The notes below the pieces were generated by a model. It saw only the letters and a list, made by a program, of their open reading frames with translations, made no database searches and had not been told where the DNA came from. A DNA stretch of 64,000 nt from JALQTD01 sp965656785 (GTDB taxonomy: Bacteria > Bacteroidota > Bacteroidia > Flavobacteriales_D > Sanyastnellaceae): the NCBI GenBank assembly GCA_965656785.1, contig CBFHLY010000009.1:26341-90340 (forward strand), given 5' to 3'. Positions 44,114 through 52,812 of this stretch are shown one piece after another. A program made the translations under genes and the position numbers. Positions within the stretch are counted from its first letter, which is position 1, and every line of letters starts with the position of its first letter.

Positions 44114-44981
44114 CGCGCCAAGGTACACGATTCTCGCAACGTGGTTGGGGCTGCTCCTTCCGCTCGTCGCTTGGACCCAGCGGGATGTGCCCTTTGCTGA
44201 GCGGGCGAAAACCGTGCTGCAGATGGACCTCTACCCCGCTCATTCGCCGGACGGACCGTGGCTCGTTTTCGCGCATGGTGGCGGATTCAGCGGGGGGGCG
44301 CGCGATGCGAAGCCGGTCGTGGATTTGGCGCAAGGATTGGCGGAGCGCGGCGTGAATGTGGCGTCCATTTCGTACCGGCTGCGGCAAGTGGGCGTTGGTT
44401 TTGGTTGCAACGTGCCGGTGGAGGACAAACGCGAGGCGATGCGCTGGGCCGCCGAAGACCTGGGGGCTGCGGTGGAAGCCATTCGGGCGCGCGGCGCGAC
44501 CTTCATCGCGGTGGGCGGGTCGTCTGCCGGAGCGGAGGCCGCGCTGCTTTATGGATTGGTGCTCTCCGAACGGCCGGTGGATGCCATCGTGAGTTTTTCA
44601 GGCGCGGTGGAGGCAGAGGGGTTGGAACTCGACAACGCCCCACCGCTCTTCGCTTTTCATGGCACATGCGACGGCGTGGTCCCCTTCGGGCGAGCCGTGC
44701 ATCGCGGGTGCGCGGCCGATTCACCCGGAGCGTTTGTGCTCGATGGCGGCGGTGCCTTGGTCGGGTGTTACCGAGCAGCGATGCGGCCGGCGGTGATTTG
44801 GGCGTTCGACGGTGCAGGGCATGAAGTCTGCAACGACGCCATGAGCAATCCCGCGATGCTCGACGAATTGGCCGAGCGGCTGAATGGCCTCCACCGGGCG
44901 GGTGCTGTTTTGCCCGGAGAATACTGGATCAACCTTTCCCATTTGCCATGCGCATCCTCCTATTCCTTGCCCTGTCCTTGA
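44103..44981 (+). CDS. exported alpha/beta hydrolase (esterase)
   Basis: 292 aa. Signal-like N-terminus (about 7-25). Oxyanion HGGGF (about 58-62), nucleophile Ser141 in GGSSAGAEA, acid Asp in HGTCDGVVP and base His in GAGHEVCN: a complete BD-FAE/carboxylesterase-type triad. It may cleave carbohydrate or small esters in the periplasm. Start shares the CATG tetranucleotide with a divergent ATG of the receptor gene. Overlaps the following thioredoxin-like gene by 34 nt. Confidence 0.85.
   Translation: MNSIAPRYTILATWLGLLLPLVAWTQRDVPFAERAKTVLQMDLYPAHSPDGPWLVFAHGGGFSGGARDAKPVVDLAQGLAERGVNVASISYRLRQVGVGFGCNVPVEDKREAMRWAAEDLGAAVEAIRARGATFIAVGGSSAGAEAALLYGLVLSERPVDAIVSFSGAVEAEGLELDNAPPLFAFHGTCDGVVPFGRAVHRGCAADSPGAFVLDGGGALVGCYRAAMRPAVIWAFDGAGHEVCNDAMSNPAMLDELAERLNGLHRAGAVLPGEYWINLSHLPCASSYSLPCP
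44118..44125 (-). promoter_or_regulatory. -7 box, leaderless receptor gene
   Basis: TACCTTGG on the minus strand, 4 nt before ATG 44113; it lies inside the esterase coding sequence. Confidence 0.45.
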
Positions 44982-45460
44982 CGCTGAACGCTTCTGCACA
45001 AGTGGATTCACGCGGGTACATCGTTTCCGTGGGCGACCCCATGCCCGCGTTCGACTTGACGGACTTGAGCGGCCAACGGTACACGAACGCGTCGGTCGCC
45101 GGCAAAACGGTCGTGTTGCAATTCACGGCGTCGTGGTGCAGCGTGTGCCGCAAGGAAATGCCGGAGTTGGAAGCCCACGTGCACCAAGCGTTCAAGGACC
45201 GGGAGTTCGTGCTCATCGGCGTGGATTACGACGAGCCCACTGAAACCGTCGCTCGCTTCGCGGAAGAAACAGGCGTCACCTACCCCATGGCACCCGATCC
45301 TGCCGGCCACACCTTTCAATCCGTTGCCGCACCCAAGGCAGGGGTCACCCGGAACGTGGTCATCGACCCCGAGGGCACCATCCGGTTCTTGACCCGGCTT
45401 TACGACCCGGAAGAATTCGCGGCCATGGTGGACCTCATCGACGAACTGACCACCCCCTGA
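44948..45460 (+). CDS. TlpA/ResA-like thioredoxin-fold protein
   Basis: 170 aa, exported (signal 1-17). Redox pair Cys64-Ser-Val-Cys67 in FTASWCSVCRKEMPEL, then VGVDYDEP-type strands and a cis-Pro region near PKAGVTRNVVIDPEG. Periplasmic disulphide reductase or peroxiredoxin-like. Starts inside the esterase gene (34-nt overlap), so same transcript. Its stop TGA touches the stop of the convergent FISUMP gene (TGATCA). Confidence 0.88.
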   Translation: MRILLFLALSLTLNASAQVDSRGYIVSVGDPMPAFDLTDLSGQRYTNASVAGKTVVLQFTASWCSVCRKEMPELEAHVHQAFKDREFVLIGVDYDEPTETVARFAEETGVTYPMAPDPAGHTFQSVAAPKAGVTRNVVIDPEGTIRFLTRLYDPEEFAAMVDLIDELTTP

Positions 45461-46168
45461 TCAGGGAGCGTTGCGCAAGCACCGGATGGAGCAGCCTTCC
45501 GCGAGGTCCTTCTCCGAGCTGTAAACGTCTGTGCGGTGGCCCGTCAAACCACGGATGTACAGCGAACGCTTGCTGCGCCGGGTTGATGACCAGAAATAGG
45601 CGCTGTCTCCGAAATTGAAATCCTGCCCATCCGAGGTCCGGAATCCCGAGGGCAACGCATTCCAGCCGAAGGCGTTGGTGCCCGTCCAGTTCTCGAATTC
45701 CGGCAAATGCGCTCGGAGTTGCGCGCCCTGGGTTCCGCCGCGGAATCCGAATTTGGCCGCCTCCGCCTCCCCGCATCCCAGGGCGATTTCGAGCGTCATC
45801 CACTCCTCGTGCGTGGGCACGTGCCATCCCGCAGGACAAATCCCGCGCTCATCCACCACCACGTGCCCGTTGTAGTACCAACCGTGCTCGGTGCTGCCCT
45901 CGGGCGCCCGGCGCGGCCTCCCCGCCCGCACGACGGCCTGCGAATTCGCCGGCCACCCCGCGTTCCACAAGTCCGAATCGTCCACGACGGGAAGGGCGTC
46001 CCCATTGGAAAACGCCGTCGCCGACAAATTCTCGGCGAACCAGCACTGTCCCCCGATGGCCACCAGGGGATACGTCCGTTGTTGATACCGCACCGTGCCC
46101 TCAGCGGGGCACTGGGCGCTGACGGTGGCCCAAGCGGCGACGAACATGAAAAATGCGAGCGGTTTCAT
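45461..46168 (-). CDS. FISUMP-domain exported protein
   Basis: 235 aa from ATG 46168 (signal MKPLAFFMFVAAWATVSAQ); the longer frame is antisense shadow. Domain of the Fibrobacter succinogenes major paralogous family: YPLVAIGGQCWFAENLSA, GICPAGWHVPTHEEWMTLE, SGFRTSDGQDFNFGDSAYFW and GCSIRCLRN. Function of the family is unknown; usually surface or outer-membrane proteins. Overlaps the gluQ stop as ATGA, placing it third in the ettA-gluQ operon. Confidence 0.85.
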   Translation of the reverse strand: MKPLAFFMFVAAWATVSAQCPAEGTVRYQQRTYPLVAIGGQCWFAENLSATAFSNGDALPVVDDSDLWNAGWPANSQAVVRAGRPRRAPEGSTEHGWYYNGHVVVDERGICPAGWHVPTHEEWMTLEIALGCGEAEAAKFGFRGGTQGAQLRAHLPEFENWTGTNAFGWNALPSGFRTSDGQDFNFGDSAYFWSSTRRSKRSLYIRGLTGHRTDVYSSEKDLAEGCSIRCLRNAP

Positions 46169-47001
46169 GTGGGGAGTTTCCAATGCGTTGTGGCTGCTGC
46201 GAGCATGGTTTCGGGGCGACCTGCGTCCACCGGCGGCAGGCCGAGGTGAGCGAAGACCCGAGCGAGGACGGTGGCGACGGGTTGGTCGTCCACAGGGGGC
46301 GCGTGGGTTTGCTTGGACAGTTTTTGGCCTTCCGCATTCGTCACCACGGGAAGGTGCGCATACCGAGGCGTGGGCAGGCCCAAACGCTGCTGCAACGCAA
46401 TGTGTCGGGCCGTCGAATCCAACAAATCGGCTCCGCGGACCACGTCGGTGATGCCCGCAGCCGCATCGTCCACCACGGCCGCCAAATGGTACGCCCAATG
46501 CCCATCCGCGCGCTTCAACACGAAATCCCCCACCTCCTCGGCGAGGTTGAATGCACAAGCCCCCGCCCACCGATCCTCCCATTCCACTCGCCCGGTGCCC
46601 ACGCGAAACCGAACAGAACGCGGCACCCCAGCCGGTGGCGCCTCCCGACACGTCCCCGGGTAGACCGCGTGCCCCGCCAATTGCGCCCGTGTGCAAGCGC
46701 AACCGAAGGCGTCACTGCGTGCTAACAGGGCGTTCAATGTGGCCGCGTAGGCGTCGCCGCGCTGGCTTTGGTACACGACCGGTTCATCCGGGATCAAGCC
46801 AAACCGCTCAAGCGTCCGCAAAATGCCGTCCGCAGCCCCCTCCACCTCACGCGGTGGATCCAGGTCGTCCATCCGAACGAGCCAAGTTCCACCCCGAGCC
46901 CGCACATCCAACCACGACGCCACCGCAGCCACCATGGACCCCTCGTGCAAGGGGCCTGTGGGCGACGGCGCAAAGCGACCGATGACCTTATCCGCGGACA
47001 A
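46165..47001 (-). CDS. gluQ: glutamyl-Q tRNA(Asp) synthetase
   Basis: Glutamylates queuosine at position 34 of tRNA-Asp; truncated GluRS paralogue of 278 aa without an anticodon domain. Motifs: VIGRFAPSPTGPLHEGS (HIGH-like), zinc-type Cys pair CACT and a later YPGTCR, DVVRGADLLDST and QKLSKQ (KMSKS-like). No ATG is possible: the frame is closed upstream by TGA and only TTG at 47001 fits, so a TTG start, 14 nt inside the end of ettA. Confidence 0.9.
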   Translation of the reverse strand: MSADKVIGRFAPSPTGPLHEGSMVAAVASWLDVRARGGTWLVRMDDLDPPREVEGAADGILRTLERFGLIPDEPVVYQSQRGDAYAATLNALLARSDAFGCACTRAQLAGHAVYPGTCREAPPAGVPRSVRFRVGTGRVEWEDRWAGACAFNLAEEVGDFVLKRADGHWAYHLAAVVDDAAAGITDVVRGADLLDSTARHIALQQRLGLPTPRYAHLPVVTNAEGQKLSKQTHAPPVDDQPVATVLARVFAHLGLPPVDAGRPETMLAAATTHWKLPT

Positions 47002-48676
47002 GTTTGCGGTATTTCACGCGCTTCGGCCCCACATCCCCCAAGCGCTTCTTCTTGTTCTCCTCATACTCGCTGTACGTTCCTTCGAACCAAACCACTTGGG
47101 AATCGCCCTCGAAGGCGAGGATGTGCGTGCAAATCCGGTCGAGGAAGTACCGGTCGTGCGAAATCACGACCGCACACCCCGCGAAGGACTGGATGCCCTC
47201 CTCGAGCGCGCGGAGCGTATCGACGTCGATGTCGTTCGTCGGCTCGTCGAGCAGCAGGACGTTCGCTTCGGTCTTGAGCGTCATGGCGAGGTGAAGGCGG
47301 TTGCGCTCTCCGCCGGACAACACGCCGCACTTCTTTTGTTGGTCGGAACCGCCGAAGTTGAACTTGGAAACGTAAGCCCGGCTGTTGAACAACTTGCCTC
47401 CGATTTCGAGTTGTTCGTTGCCGCCGCTGACCACTTCCCAAACCGTCTTCTCCGGATCGATGTCCGCGTGGCGCTGGTCGACGTAACCGACCACGGCCGT
47501 GTCGCCCACCCGGAACGAGCCGCCGCCCGGCGTCTCTTCGTTCATGATCATGCGGAACAGCGTGGTCTTTCCCGCGCCGTTGGGTCCGATGACGCCGACG
47601 ATGCCTGCCGGCGGGAGCGAGAAGCTGAGGTCTTCGATGAGCAGCCGGTCGTCAAAGCCCTTCGTGATGTGCTCGGCCTCGATGACAACGTTGCCCAAGC
47701 GCGGGCCGTTGGGAATCGGAATGCTCAAGCGTGCGTCCTTCTCCTCCGTGCCTTCTGCGAGCATGGCTTCGTAGTTGTTCACACGGGCCTTGTTCTTCGA
47801 GCGGCGGCCCTTCGGGCTTTGGCGCACCCATTCCAATTCCCGCTCGAGTTCACGGCGGCGCTTGGATTCGTGTTTCTCTTCCTGGGCCAGGCGCTTCGAT
47901 TTTTGTTCCAACCACGAAGCGTAGTTGCCTTCATACGGAATGCCGTGACCGCGATCGAGCTCCAGGATCCACCCCGCCACGTTGTCGAGGAAATAGCGAT
48001 CGTGCGTCACGCACAACACCGTTCCCGGGTACTGCTCCAAATGTTGCTCCAACCAATCAATGGACTCCGCGTCCAAGTGGTTCGTCGGTTCGTCGAGCAG
48101 CAGCACGTCGGGCTGTTGCAACAGCAAGCGGCACAGCGCAACGCGGCGGCGTTCCCCACCCGAAAGCACTCCGATTTTCGCATCGTCCGGGGGGCAGCGC
48201 AGCGCGTCCATCGCGATGTTCAGCTTCGTGTCGAGTTCCCAAGCCCCCATCGCGTCGATTCGGTCCTGCACCTCCGCTTGACGGTTCATCAGCGCATCCA
48301 TCTTGTCGGGATCGTTGAGGATGTCTTCGTCCATGAATTTGGCGTTGATTTCCTCGTACTCCTTGAGCACGTCCACGATTTCTTGCGTGCCTTCTTCCAC
48401 CACCTCGCGCACCGTCTTCGACTCATCCAGCTGAGGCTCTTGGGACAAATACCCCACTTTCAAGCCCGGAGACCAGGTCACATCACCGGTGTACGATTCG
48501 TCCAAACCCGCAATGATTTTCATCACCGTCGACTTACCGGCCCCGTTCGCGCCGAGGATGCCGATTTTCGCTCCGTAATAGAATCCGAGCGTGATGTCTT
48601 TGAGGATGTGCTTGCCTGTTGGGGTCACTTTGTTGACCCGGTGCATGCTGAAAATGACCTTCTTATCGTCTGACAT
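46988..48676 (-). CDS. ettA: ABC-F translation factor EttA
   Basis: 562-aa soluble tandem-ATPase ABC-F protein that gates the ribosome E site according to ATP level. Two nucleotide-binding domains: GANGAGKST with LSGGERRRVAL and LLLDEPTNHLD, then GPNGAGKTT with LSGGERNRLHL and LLLDEPTNDID; arm and linker (YEEINAKFMDED, then charged EKHESKRRRELERELEW) as in EttA. Start at ATG 48676. A -7 box at 48730-48737 overlaps the stop of the upstream gene. Confidence 0.95.
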   Translation of the reverse strand: MSDDKKVIFSMHRVNKVTPTGKHILKDITLGFYYGAKIGILGANGAGKSTVMKIIAGLDESYTGDVTWSPGLKVGYLSQEPQLDESKTVREVVEEGTQEIVDVLKEYEEINAKFMDEDILNDPDKMDALMNRQAEVQDRIDAMGAWELDTKLNIAMDALRCPPDDAKIGVLSGGERRRVALCRLLLQQPDVLLLDEPTNHLDAESIDWLEQHLEQYPGTVLCVTHDRYFLDNVAGWILELDRGHGIPYEGNYASWLEQKSKRLAQEEKHESKRRRELERELEWVRQSPKGRRSKNKARVNNYEAMLAEGTEEKDARLSIPIPNGPRLGNVVIEAEHITKGFDDRLLIEDLSFSLPPAGIVGVIGPNGAGKTTLFRMIMNEETPGGGSFRVGDTAVVGYVDQRHADIDPEKTVWEVVSGGNEQLEIGGKLFNSRAYVSKFNFGGSDQQKKCGVLSGGERNRLHLAMTLKTEANVLLLDEPTNDIDVDTLRALEEGIQSFAGCAVVISHDRYFLDRICTHILAFEGDSQVVWFEGTYSEYEENKKKRLGDVGPKRVKYRKLVRG

Positions 48677-48729
48677 GGTGGTTGTGTTAAGCGCTGGTGG
48701 GCCGGGCCAAACCCCGTCCTTCTGCACCG

Positions 48730-48737
48730 CGAAGTTA
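48730..48737 (-). promoter_or_regulatory. -7 box of ettA containing the upstream stop codon
   Basis: TAACTTCG on the minus strand; its TAA is the stop of the metallophosphoesterase gene. Leader about 50 nt. Confidence 0.45.
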
Positions 48738-50039
48738 CACCACCTCCGCTGGATTCCGATGACCGCCCAACGGCTCCAACGCCGCGGTTCGGTCCGACGG
48801 CTCCAACTCCAGCAACGTGATTTCAGGCGGCATCCCGACGCGTCCGTGGAAGCCCAGGACTCCGAATCCGCGGTTCACGTGCAGGATTTGGTCCCCTTCC
48901 TGGTAAACCCCTCCCCAACGGCGGTAGCGCAATTTACTCGGCGACAACTTGATGCCCAGCCATGGCAACTCAATGCCCATCTGCATCCCGTGGGTGTGCC
49001 CACTCAGCGTCAATTCAATCGGCGCCTTGCCGCCCATCACCTGCTTTTCCCAATGCGTGGGGTCGTGGCTCATCAAAATGGTCGCCCGGTTTTCTGCCCC
49101 GGAACCGTCCATCGTTTGCTTCAAATCCCCAGACTGCCGAAACCCCACTCCCCAATTCTCAACTCCCAGCAGCACCAGTTCATCGTTCCCCCGGCGAAGC
49201 ACCTCGTGCTCGTTGAGCAACAACCGAAATCCCATCTCCGAGTGAATGGTGTGAAGCCGGTCGATGCTCGCGGCACGGTCGGCCTCCGTGATGTCGCCGT
49301 AGTCCGCGTAATCGTGGTTGCCCATGATGCTGAACTTCCCCAACGGAGCTTCAAGCGCTGCAAACGCTTCAATCCACGGCTCCGCTTCTTCCGCAAGCAA
49401 ATTCACCAAGTCCCCCGTGAACAAAATCAAGTCGGGCTTCAATTCCTGCACGCTGCGCAACGCCTCCAACACCGGTTCGGGGGTTCCGTGGAAAGAGCCC
49501 AAGTGGGCATCGGAAAGCTGGACCACCCGCAGGTTGCGAAACCCTTCTCCCAAGCCCCGAATGCCGAGGCGATGGCGCTCCACGCGGTAGGCGTATTTGC
49601 CCCAGGTCACTCCGTAAAGGAAACTGCCGAAGGCCAGCGCAGCCGCCCCTTGGCCGATGTACGATAAAAACGTCGCCCGCGGAATGGGCTGCACCCCGTT
49701 GGTGACTTGCTGCACCCCACGACTCACGCTCCAACGGACGTCCTCAAGCAACTGAACAGCAGCCAAAATGACTTTCGGAATGACGGTGACAATGAACAGC
49801 GCCGTGAGGAACGTGAAGACCTGTGGGTAAGTCAATCGCCAGTACGGCCACGTGAAGCTGTTGATGGCGAACAAGGCGTTGATGACGATCATTTGGCCCA
49901 ACCACACCTTCCGCCACACGTTCCAATTCGCGGAATCCGCCCACGTCCGTTCCAGCGAACGGTAAGCCATCCACTCCACCACTGAAATGATGGCCGCGAG
50001 GACCAAGAACATCACCAAAAGTCGCATCATGGAAGGCAT
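48735..50039 (-). CDS. membrane-anchored metallophosphoesterase (YkuE/YaeI-like)
   Basis: 434 aa. Four hydrophobic segments in the first ~150 residues, then a calcineurin-like phosphoesterase: VVQLSDAHLGSF (DxH), LILFTGDLVN (GDxxN), IMGNHDYAD (GNHD), MSHDPTHW and SGHTHGMQMG (GHTH), ending YVNRGFGVLG-like. Acts on phosphodiesters, lipid-linked in relatives. Start at 50039 backed by TAATTTTG 4 nt upstream. Confidence 0.9.
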   Translation of the reverse strand: MPSMMRLLVMFLVLAAIISVVEWMAYRSLERTWADSANWNVWRKVWLGQMIVINALFAINSFTWPYWRLTYPQVFTFLTALFIVTVIPKVILAAVQLLEDVRWSVSRGVQQVTNGVQPIPRATFLSYIGQGAAALAFGSFLYGVTWGKYAYRVERHRLGIRGLGEGFRNLRVVQLSDAHLGSFHGTPEPVLEALRSVQELKPDLILFTGDLVNLLAEEAEPWIEAFAALEAPLGKFSIMGNHDYADYGDITEADRAASIDRLHTIHSEMGFRLLLNEHEVLRRGNDELVLLGVENWGVGFRQSGDLKQTMDGSGAENRATILMSHDPTHWEKQVMGGKAPIELTLSGHTHGMQMGIELPWLGIKLSPSKLRYRRWGGVYQEGDQILHVNRGFGVLGFHGRVGMPPEITLLELEPSDRTAALEPLGGHRNPAEVV

Positions 50040-50043
50040 GGCG

Positions 50044-50051
50044 CAAAATTA
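50044..50051 (-). promoter_or_regulatory. -7 box, leaderless metallophosphoesterase gene
   Basis: TAATTTTG on the minus strand, exact match, 4 nt before the ATG at 50039. Confidence 0.6.
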
Positions 50052-50089
50052 CACCCCCTTCGCCGGAGCGGCCCCAAAAAAATCAGAAA

Positions 50090-50755
50090 TTAAAGCACCG
50101 ACTCCCAGTCGGAAATCGAAGCTTCCGTGGGCAGCTCGAGCCACTGCACTCCGAGGGCGTTCACGCTGCGAAGAGCGGGCTGTCCATGGAGCAAATGCAG
50201 ATCGTGGGTGGTGATGACAATGCCCTTTCCACGCGCCGCCAATTCATTTAGGTGACCGAACAGCCGCGTTCGGGACGCCGCGTCGAGGAAGGCCGTGGGT
50301 TCGTCGAGCAGGAGCCACGGCGTGTTTTGGAGAAAGGCGCGGGCGAGCATGACCCGTTGACGCTGACCGTCCGACAGTTCGCTCAGGCGGACGCTCCACC
50401 AGCCGGCCTCTCCGAACCGCTCCAAGGCCCGATTCCGTTCAGCGTCCGAGGCGTCCATCAATTGCAGCACTTCCCCGGCGGTCAGGCCGCTGGCGCTGGG
50501 CGGTGTGCTCGCCACGAACGAAACGAGTTGGGCGCGTTCTGCAGGCCGCATGCGGTGCACGTCGTGAGCGCCGAGGTGCACGGTCCCGGCAAGGGGCGGC
50601 TGCAAGCCGGCCAAGGTCCGGATCAACGTGCTCTTTCCCGCGCCGTTCGCGCCGATGAGCGCATGCAGGCCAGCATCGGACCAAATCCGATTGCCAACAG
50701 GCCCTACCGGTCGGCGGCCATACCCACAGACGAGTCCCGAAAGCGTGAGGTTCAT
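50090..50755 (-). CDS. ABC transporter ATPase, FecE/BtuD type
   Basis: 221 aa. Walker A GANGAGKS (35-42), Q-loop VSFVAST region, signature LSDGQRQRVML, Walker B WLLLDEPTAFLD and H-loop ITTHD. Third gene of a binding protein-permease-ATPase operon; the ATG overlaps the permease stop as ATGA. Supplies energy for uptake of a cobalamin-, heme- or siderophore-like ligand. A longer frame reading to 51730 is a shadow of the permease. Confidence 0.92.
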   Translation of the reverse strand: MNLTLSGLVCGYGRRPVGPVGNRIWSDAGLHALIGANGAGKSTLIRTLAGLQPPLAGTVHLGAHDVHRMRPAERAQLVSFVASTPPSASGLTAGEVLQLMDASDAERNRALERFGEAGWWSVRLSELSDGQRQRVMLARAFLQNTPWLLLDEPTAFLDAASRTRLFGHLNELAARGKGIVITTHDLHLLHGQPALRSVNALGVQWLELPTEASISDWESVL

Positions 50756-51711
50756 GGCGTCCACGTTTTTTTCAAGAGCACGTAAACGATGACGGGCCCC
50801 GCCAAGATGGACAGGACGGCGTTGAGCGGCCAACTTCCGCCGGATAGGCGAACCAGGCCATCGGCCAGGAGCGCTAAGGTGGCCCCGGCCGCCACCACAT
50901 TGGGCAGGAGGGCGCGGTGGGTGCGGCCGCGTTGCGCCATTCGAACGAGGTGCGGTGTGGCCACGCCCACGAACGCAATGGGGCCGCACGCCGCCGTCAC
51001 CACCGAGGCAATCGCGCCCGTGACGAGGACCACTCCCGTCCGGATCGCCCCTTCGGAAACGCCCATGCTCGAAGCGGTCAGGGGACCGAGGGTCCAGGCG
51101 TCCAGGGATTTGGCCCGAAACCACGCCCAGCCCACGCCCAGCAACGTGGCGGCCACCACGCCGAAGGCCCATCCCCCTTGAGCCCGACTGAACGACCCCA
51201 TGCCCCAGAAAACGAACGCCTGCAGGGCTTCCTTCGACGCCTCCACTTGGAGCACGTTCACCAAGGCCCCCACCACATAGCCGAGCATCATCCCGAAAAC
51301 GAGCAAGGTCACGGGACTTTGAAACCGGCGGCTCACCATCCACAACACGGCGAGCACCACCCCGCTGCCGATGAGGGCGCCGAACAACGCAAACGATGCC
51401 GTCCCTCCGAGGATGGCCATCGCAACCCCGAGCGTGGCGCCCGACGAGATGCCCAGAACCGACGGTCCCGCGAGCGGGTTGTGAAACCACGTTTGCAGGA
51501 GCAATCCCGAAACCGCCAATCCCGCCCCGGCAGCCGAAGCCAACACCACCCGCAAGGCGCGAAGTTCCCATAGAATGGTCCGCCCCATCGCAGCGGCCTC
51601 GCCCGAACCGGACCACGCCTGTTCCCAAACGGACGCAACGGAACCAAAGCGCACATGCAGGAATGCAAACACCCCCCACCCCATCAACCAAGCCCACCGA
51701 GCGCGGTTCAT
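50752..51711 (-). CDS. FecCD/BtuC-type ABC permease
   Basis: 319-aa inner-membrane permease, about nine to ten helices. Family marks: LRALRVVLASAAGAGLAVSG, QTWFHNPLAGPSVLGISSGA and CGPIAFVGVATPHLVR followed by a conserved Arg-rich loop. Overlaps both neighbours by ATGA. Substrate group: B12, heme or ferric siderophore. Confidence 0.92.
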   Translation of the reverse strand: MNRARWAWLMGWGVFAFLHVRFGSVASVWEQAWSGSGEAAAMGRTILWELRALRVVLASAAGAGLAVSGLLLQTWFHNPLAGPSVLGISSGATLGVAMAILGGTASFALFGALIGSGVVLAVLWMVSRRFQSPVTLLVFGMMLGYVVGALVNVLQVEASKEALQAFVFWGMGSFSRAQGGWAFGVVAATLLGVGWAWFRAKSLDAWTLGPLTASSMGVSEGAIRTGVVLVTGAIASVVTAACGPIAFVGVATPHLVRMAQRGRTHRALLPNVVAAGATLALLADGLVRLSGGSWPLNAVLSILAGPVIVYVLLKKTWTP

Positions 51712-52778
51712 GGGGTCTCAATCCATTCAAAGCAGCCCGCTCCTCCCCCTTGGCCGTGAAACAAATCGATCAGGTCAGCCAGCAAGACGTCCGGTGCCGC
51801 GACCAACGTACCGAAGTAATCGCAGGTGCGCGTATTGGCAGCAAAAATGGCTCCCGAATGGGGTTGCAGTTCCGCATAAACCGGATGGGTGGCCGCGATT
51901 TCGTCCCAGGTGATGGAATCGGCATCGTGCCAAACCAAGCCCCACGTATCCACTTGGTTGTTCAAGGCCATGAGCTCTTCGAAATCCACGGGAATGCTGC
52001 CCGGTGTTTCGGTCGACGCAAAGGCATAATGAACGCCCGCGTCCGCTAAAAACTGAGCGATGAAACTGCGACCGGAGGGTGCCCAAAAGGCGTCCCCATC
52101 GATGCTTCCCGTGAACACTTCGAGCCACTCGGATTCGTGCACGGCGGCCGCGTCGCGCAAGGCCAAATAGCGCGACTCGACGGCCGCGAAAGCGGAATCC
52201 GCGGCTGCGGTTTGGCCCACCAACCAACCGAAAGCCCGCATCCACTCCGCCCGGCCCAAGGGATGGCTCTCCAAGTATTCCGTCACTGGCAACACCGGGA
52301 CCTCAGCGGGCAAGCTCACTCCCTCGAACGGGTTGTGAAACGGAAACGTGGTCACCGCAGCAGGGGAATTCCACAGCAACTGCTCGAGCGCATCGCCCGC
52401 ATCTTCGCCAAAGTCGCGCGCCCGCTCATCCGCCAGCCGCGCCAGCGCCTCCTCCGATTGCAGGTACTGGCACCCCGATCCTCCCGCCCAGTGCGACAGG
52501 CCGCCGAACGCCTCCATCAACGCAACGTGCGTGGTGCTCCACGTCGCGATGCCACGCCCCGCGCCCAGCGTCCACTCGCCCGACTTCGGCGACTCGCGCA
52601 CCACGCGAACCTCGGCGTCGCCATGGAGCACGAGGACCCGACCGCCTTCTTCCCAGTGAAAGCGCGTCGCCCAACGCGGCTGAATAGCGGCCGCCCCGGG
52701 GCGTTCCGCATCCGGCGGCGACCCCGCGCATCCGAACGCCGCCGCAAGCACCACGTACAAAGACCATTTCCAGGACAT
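51708..52778 (-). CDS. periplasmic-binding lipoprotein, BtuF/FecB type
   Basis: 356 aa. Lipobox AFGC anchors it. Class III binding-protein fold: N-lobe about 40-160, long helix, C-lobe about 215-345 (WLEVFTGSIDGDAFWAPSGR, WGLVWHDADSITWDEIAA, DYFGTLVAAPDVLLADLI). Binds the ligand for the FecCD-type permease. Start ATG 52778 has TACCTTTG 4 nt upstream. B12 is a reasonable ligand given the mutase and CarH-like gene in the window, but no residue proves it. Confidence 0.85.
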   Translation of the reverse strand: MSWKWSLYVVLAAAFGCAGSPPDAERPGAAAIQPRWATRFHWEEGGRVLVLHGDAEVRVVRESPKSGEWTLGAGRGIATWSTTHVALMEAFGGLSHWAGGSGCQYLQSEEALARLADERARDFGEDAGDALEQLLWNSPAAVTTFPFHNPFEGVSLPAEVPVLPVTEYLESHPLGRAEWMRAFGWLVGQTAAADSAFAAVESRYLALRDAAAVHESEWLEVFTGSIDGDAFWAPSGRSFIAQFLADAGVHYAFASTETPGSIPVDFEELMALNNQVDTWGLVWHDADSITWDEIAATHPVYAELQPHSGAIFAANTRTCDYFGTLVAAPDVLLADLIDLFHGQGGGAGCFEWIETP

Positions 52779-52782
52779 GCCG

Positions 52783-52790
52783 CAAAGGTA
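52783..52790 (-). promoter_or_regulatory. -7 box, leaderless ABC operon
   Basis: TACCTTTG on the minus strand, exact match, 4 nt before the ATG at 52778. Confidence 0.6.
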
Positions 52791-52800
52791 GGCTGTCCGC

Positions 52801-52808
52801 TATCTTTG
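52801..52808 (+). promoter_or_regulatory. -7 box, leaderless carboxyltransferase gene
   Basis: TATCTTTG, exact match, 4 nt before the ATG at 52813; only 10 nt from the opposing box. Confidence 0.6.
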
Positions 52809-52812
52809 AAGC

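Noticed and set aside
46823..48673. 616-codon plus-strand ORF opposite ettA
   Set aside because: Antisense shadow of a well-conserved ABC-F gene.
50756..51730. N-terminal extension of the ABC ATPase gene
   Set aside because: Reads the permease gene in a wrong frame; the ATG at 50755 gives a normal-length ATPase.
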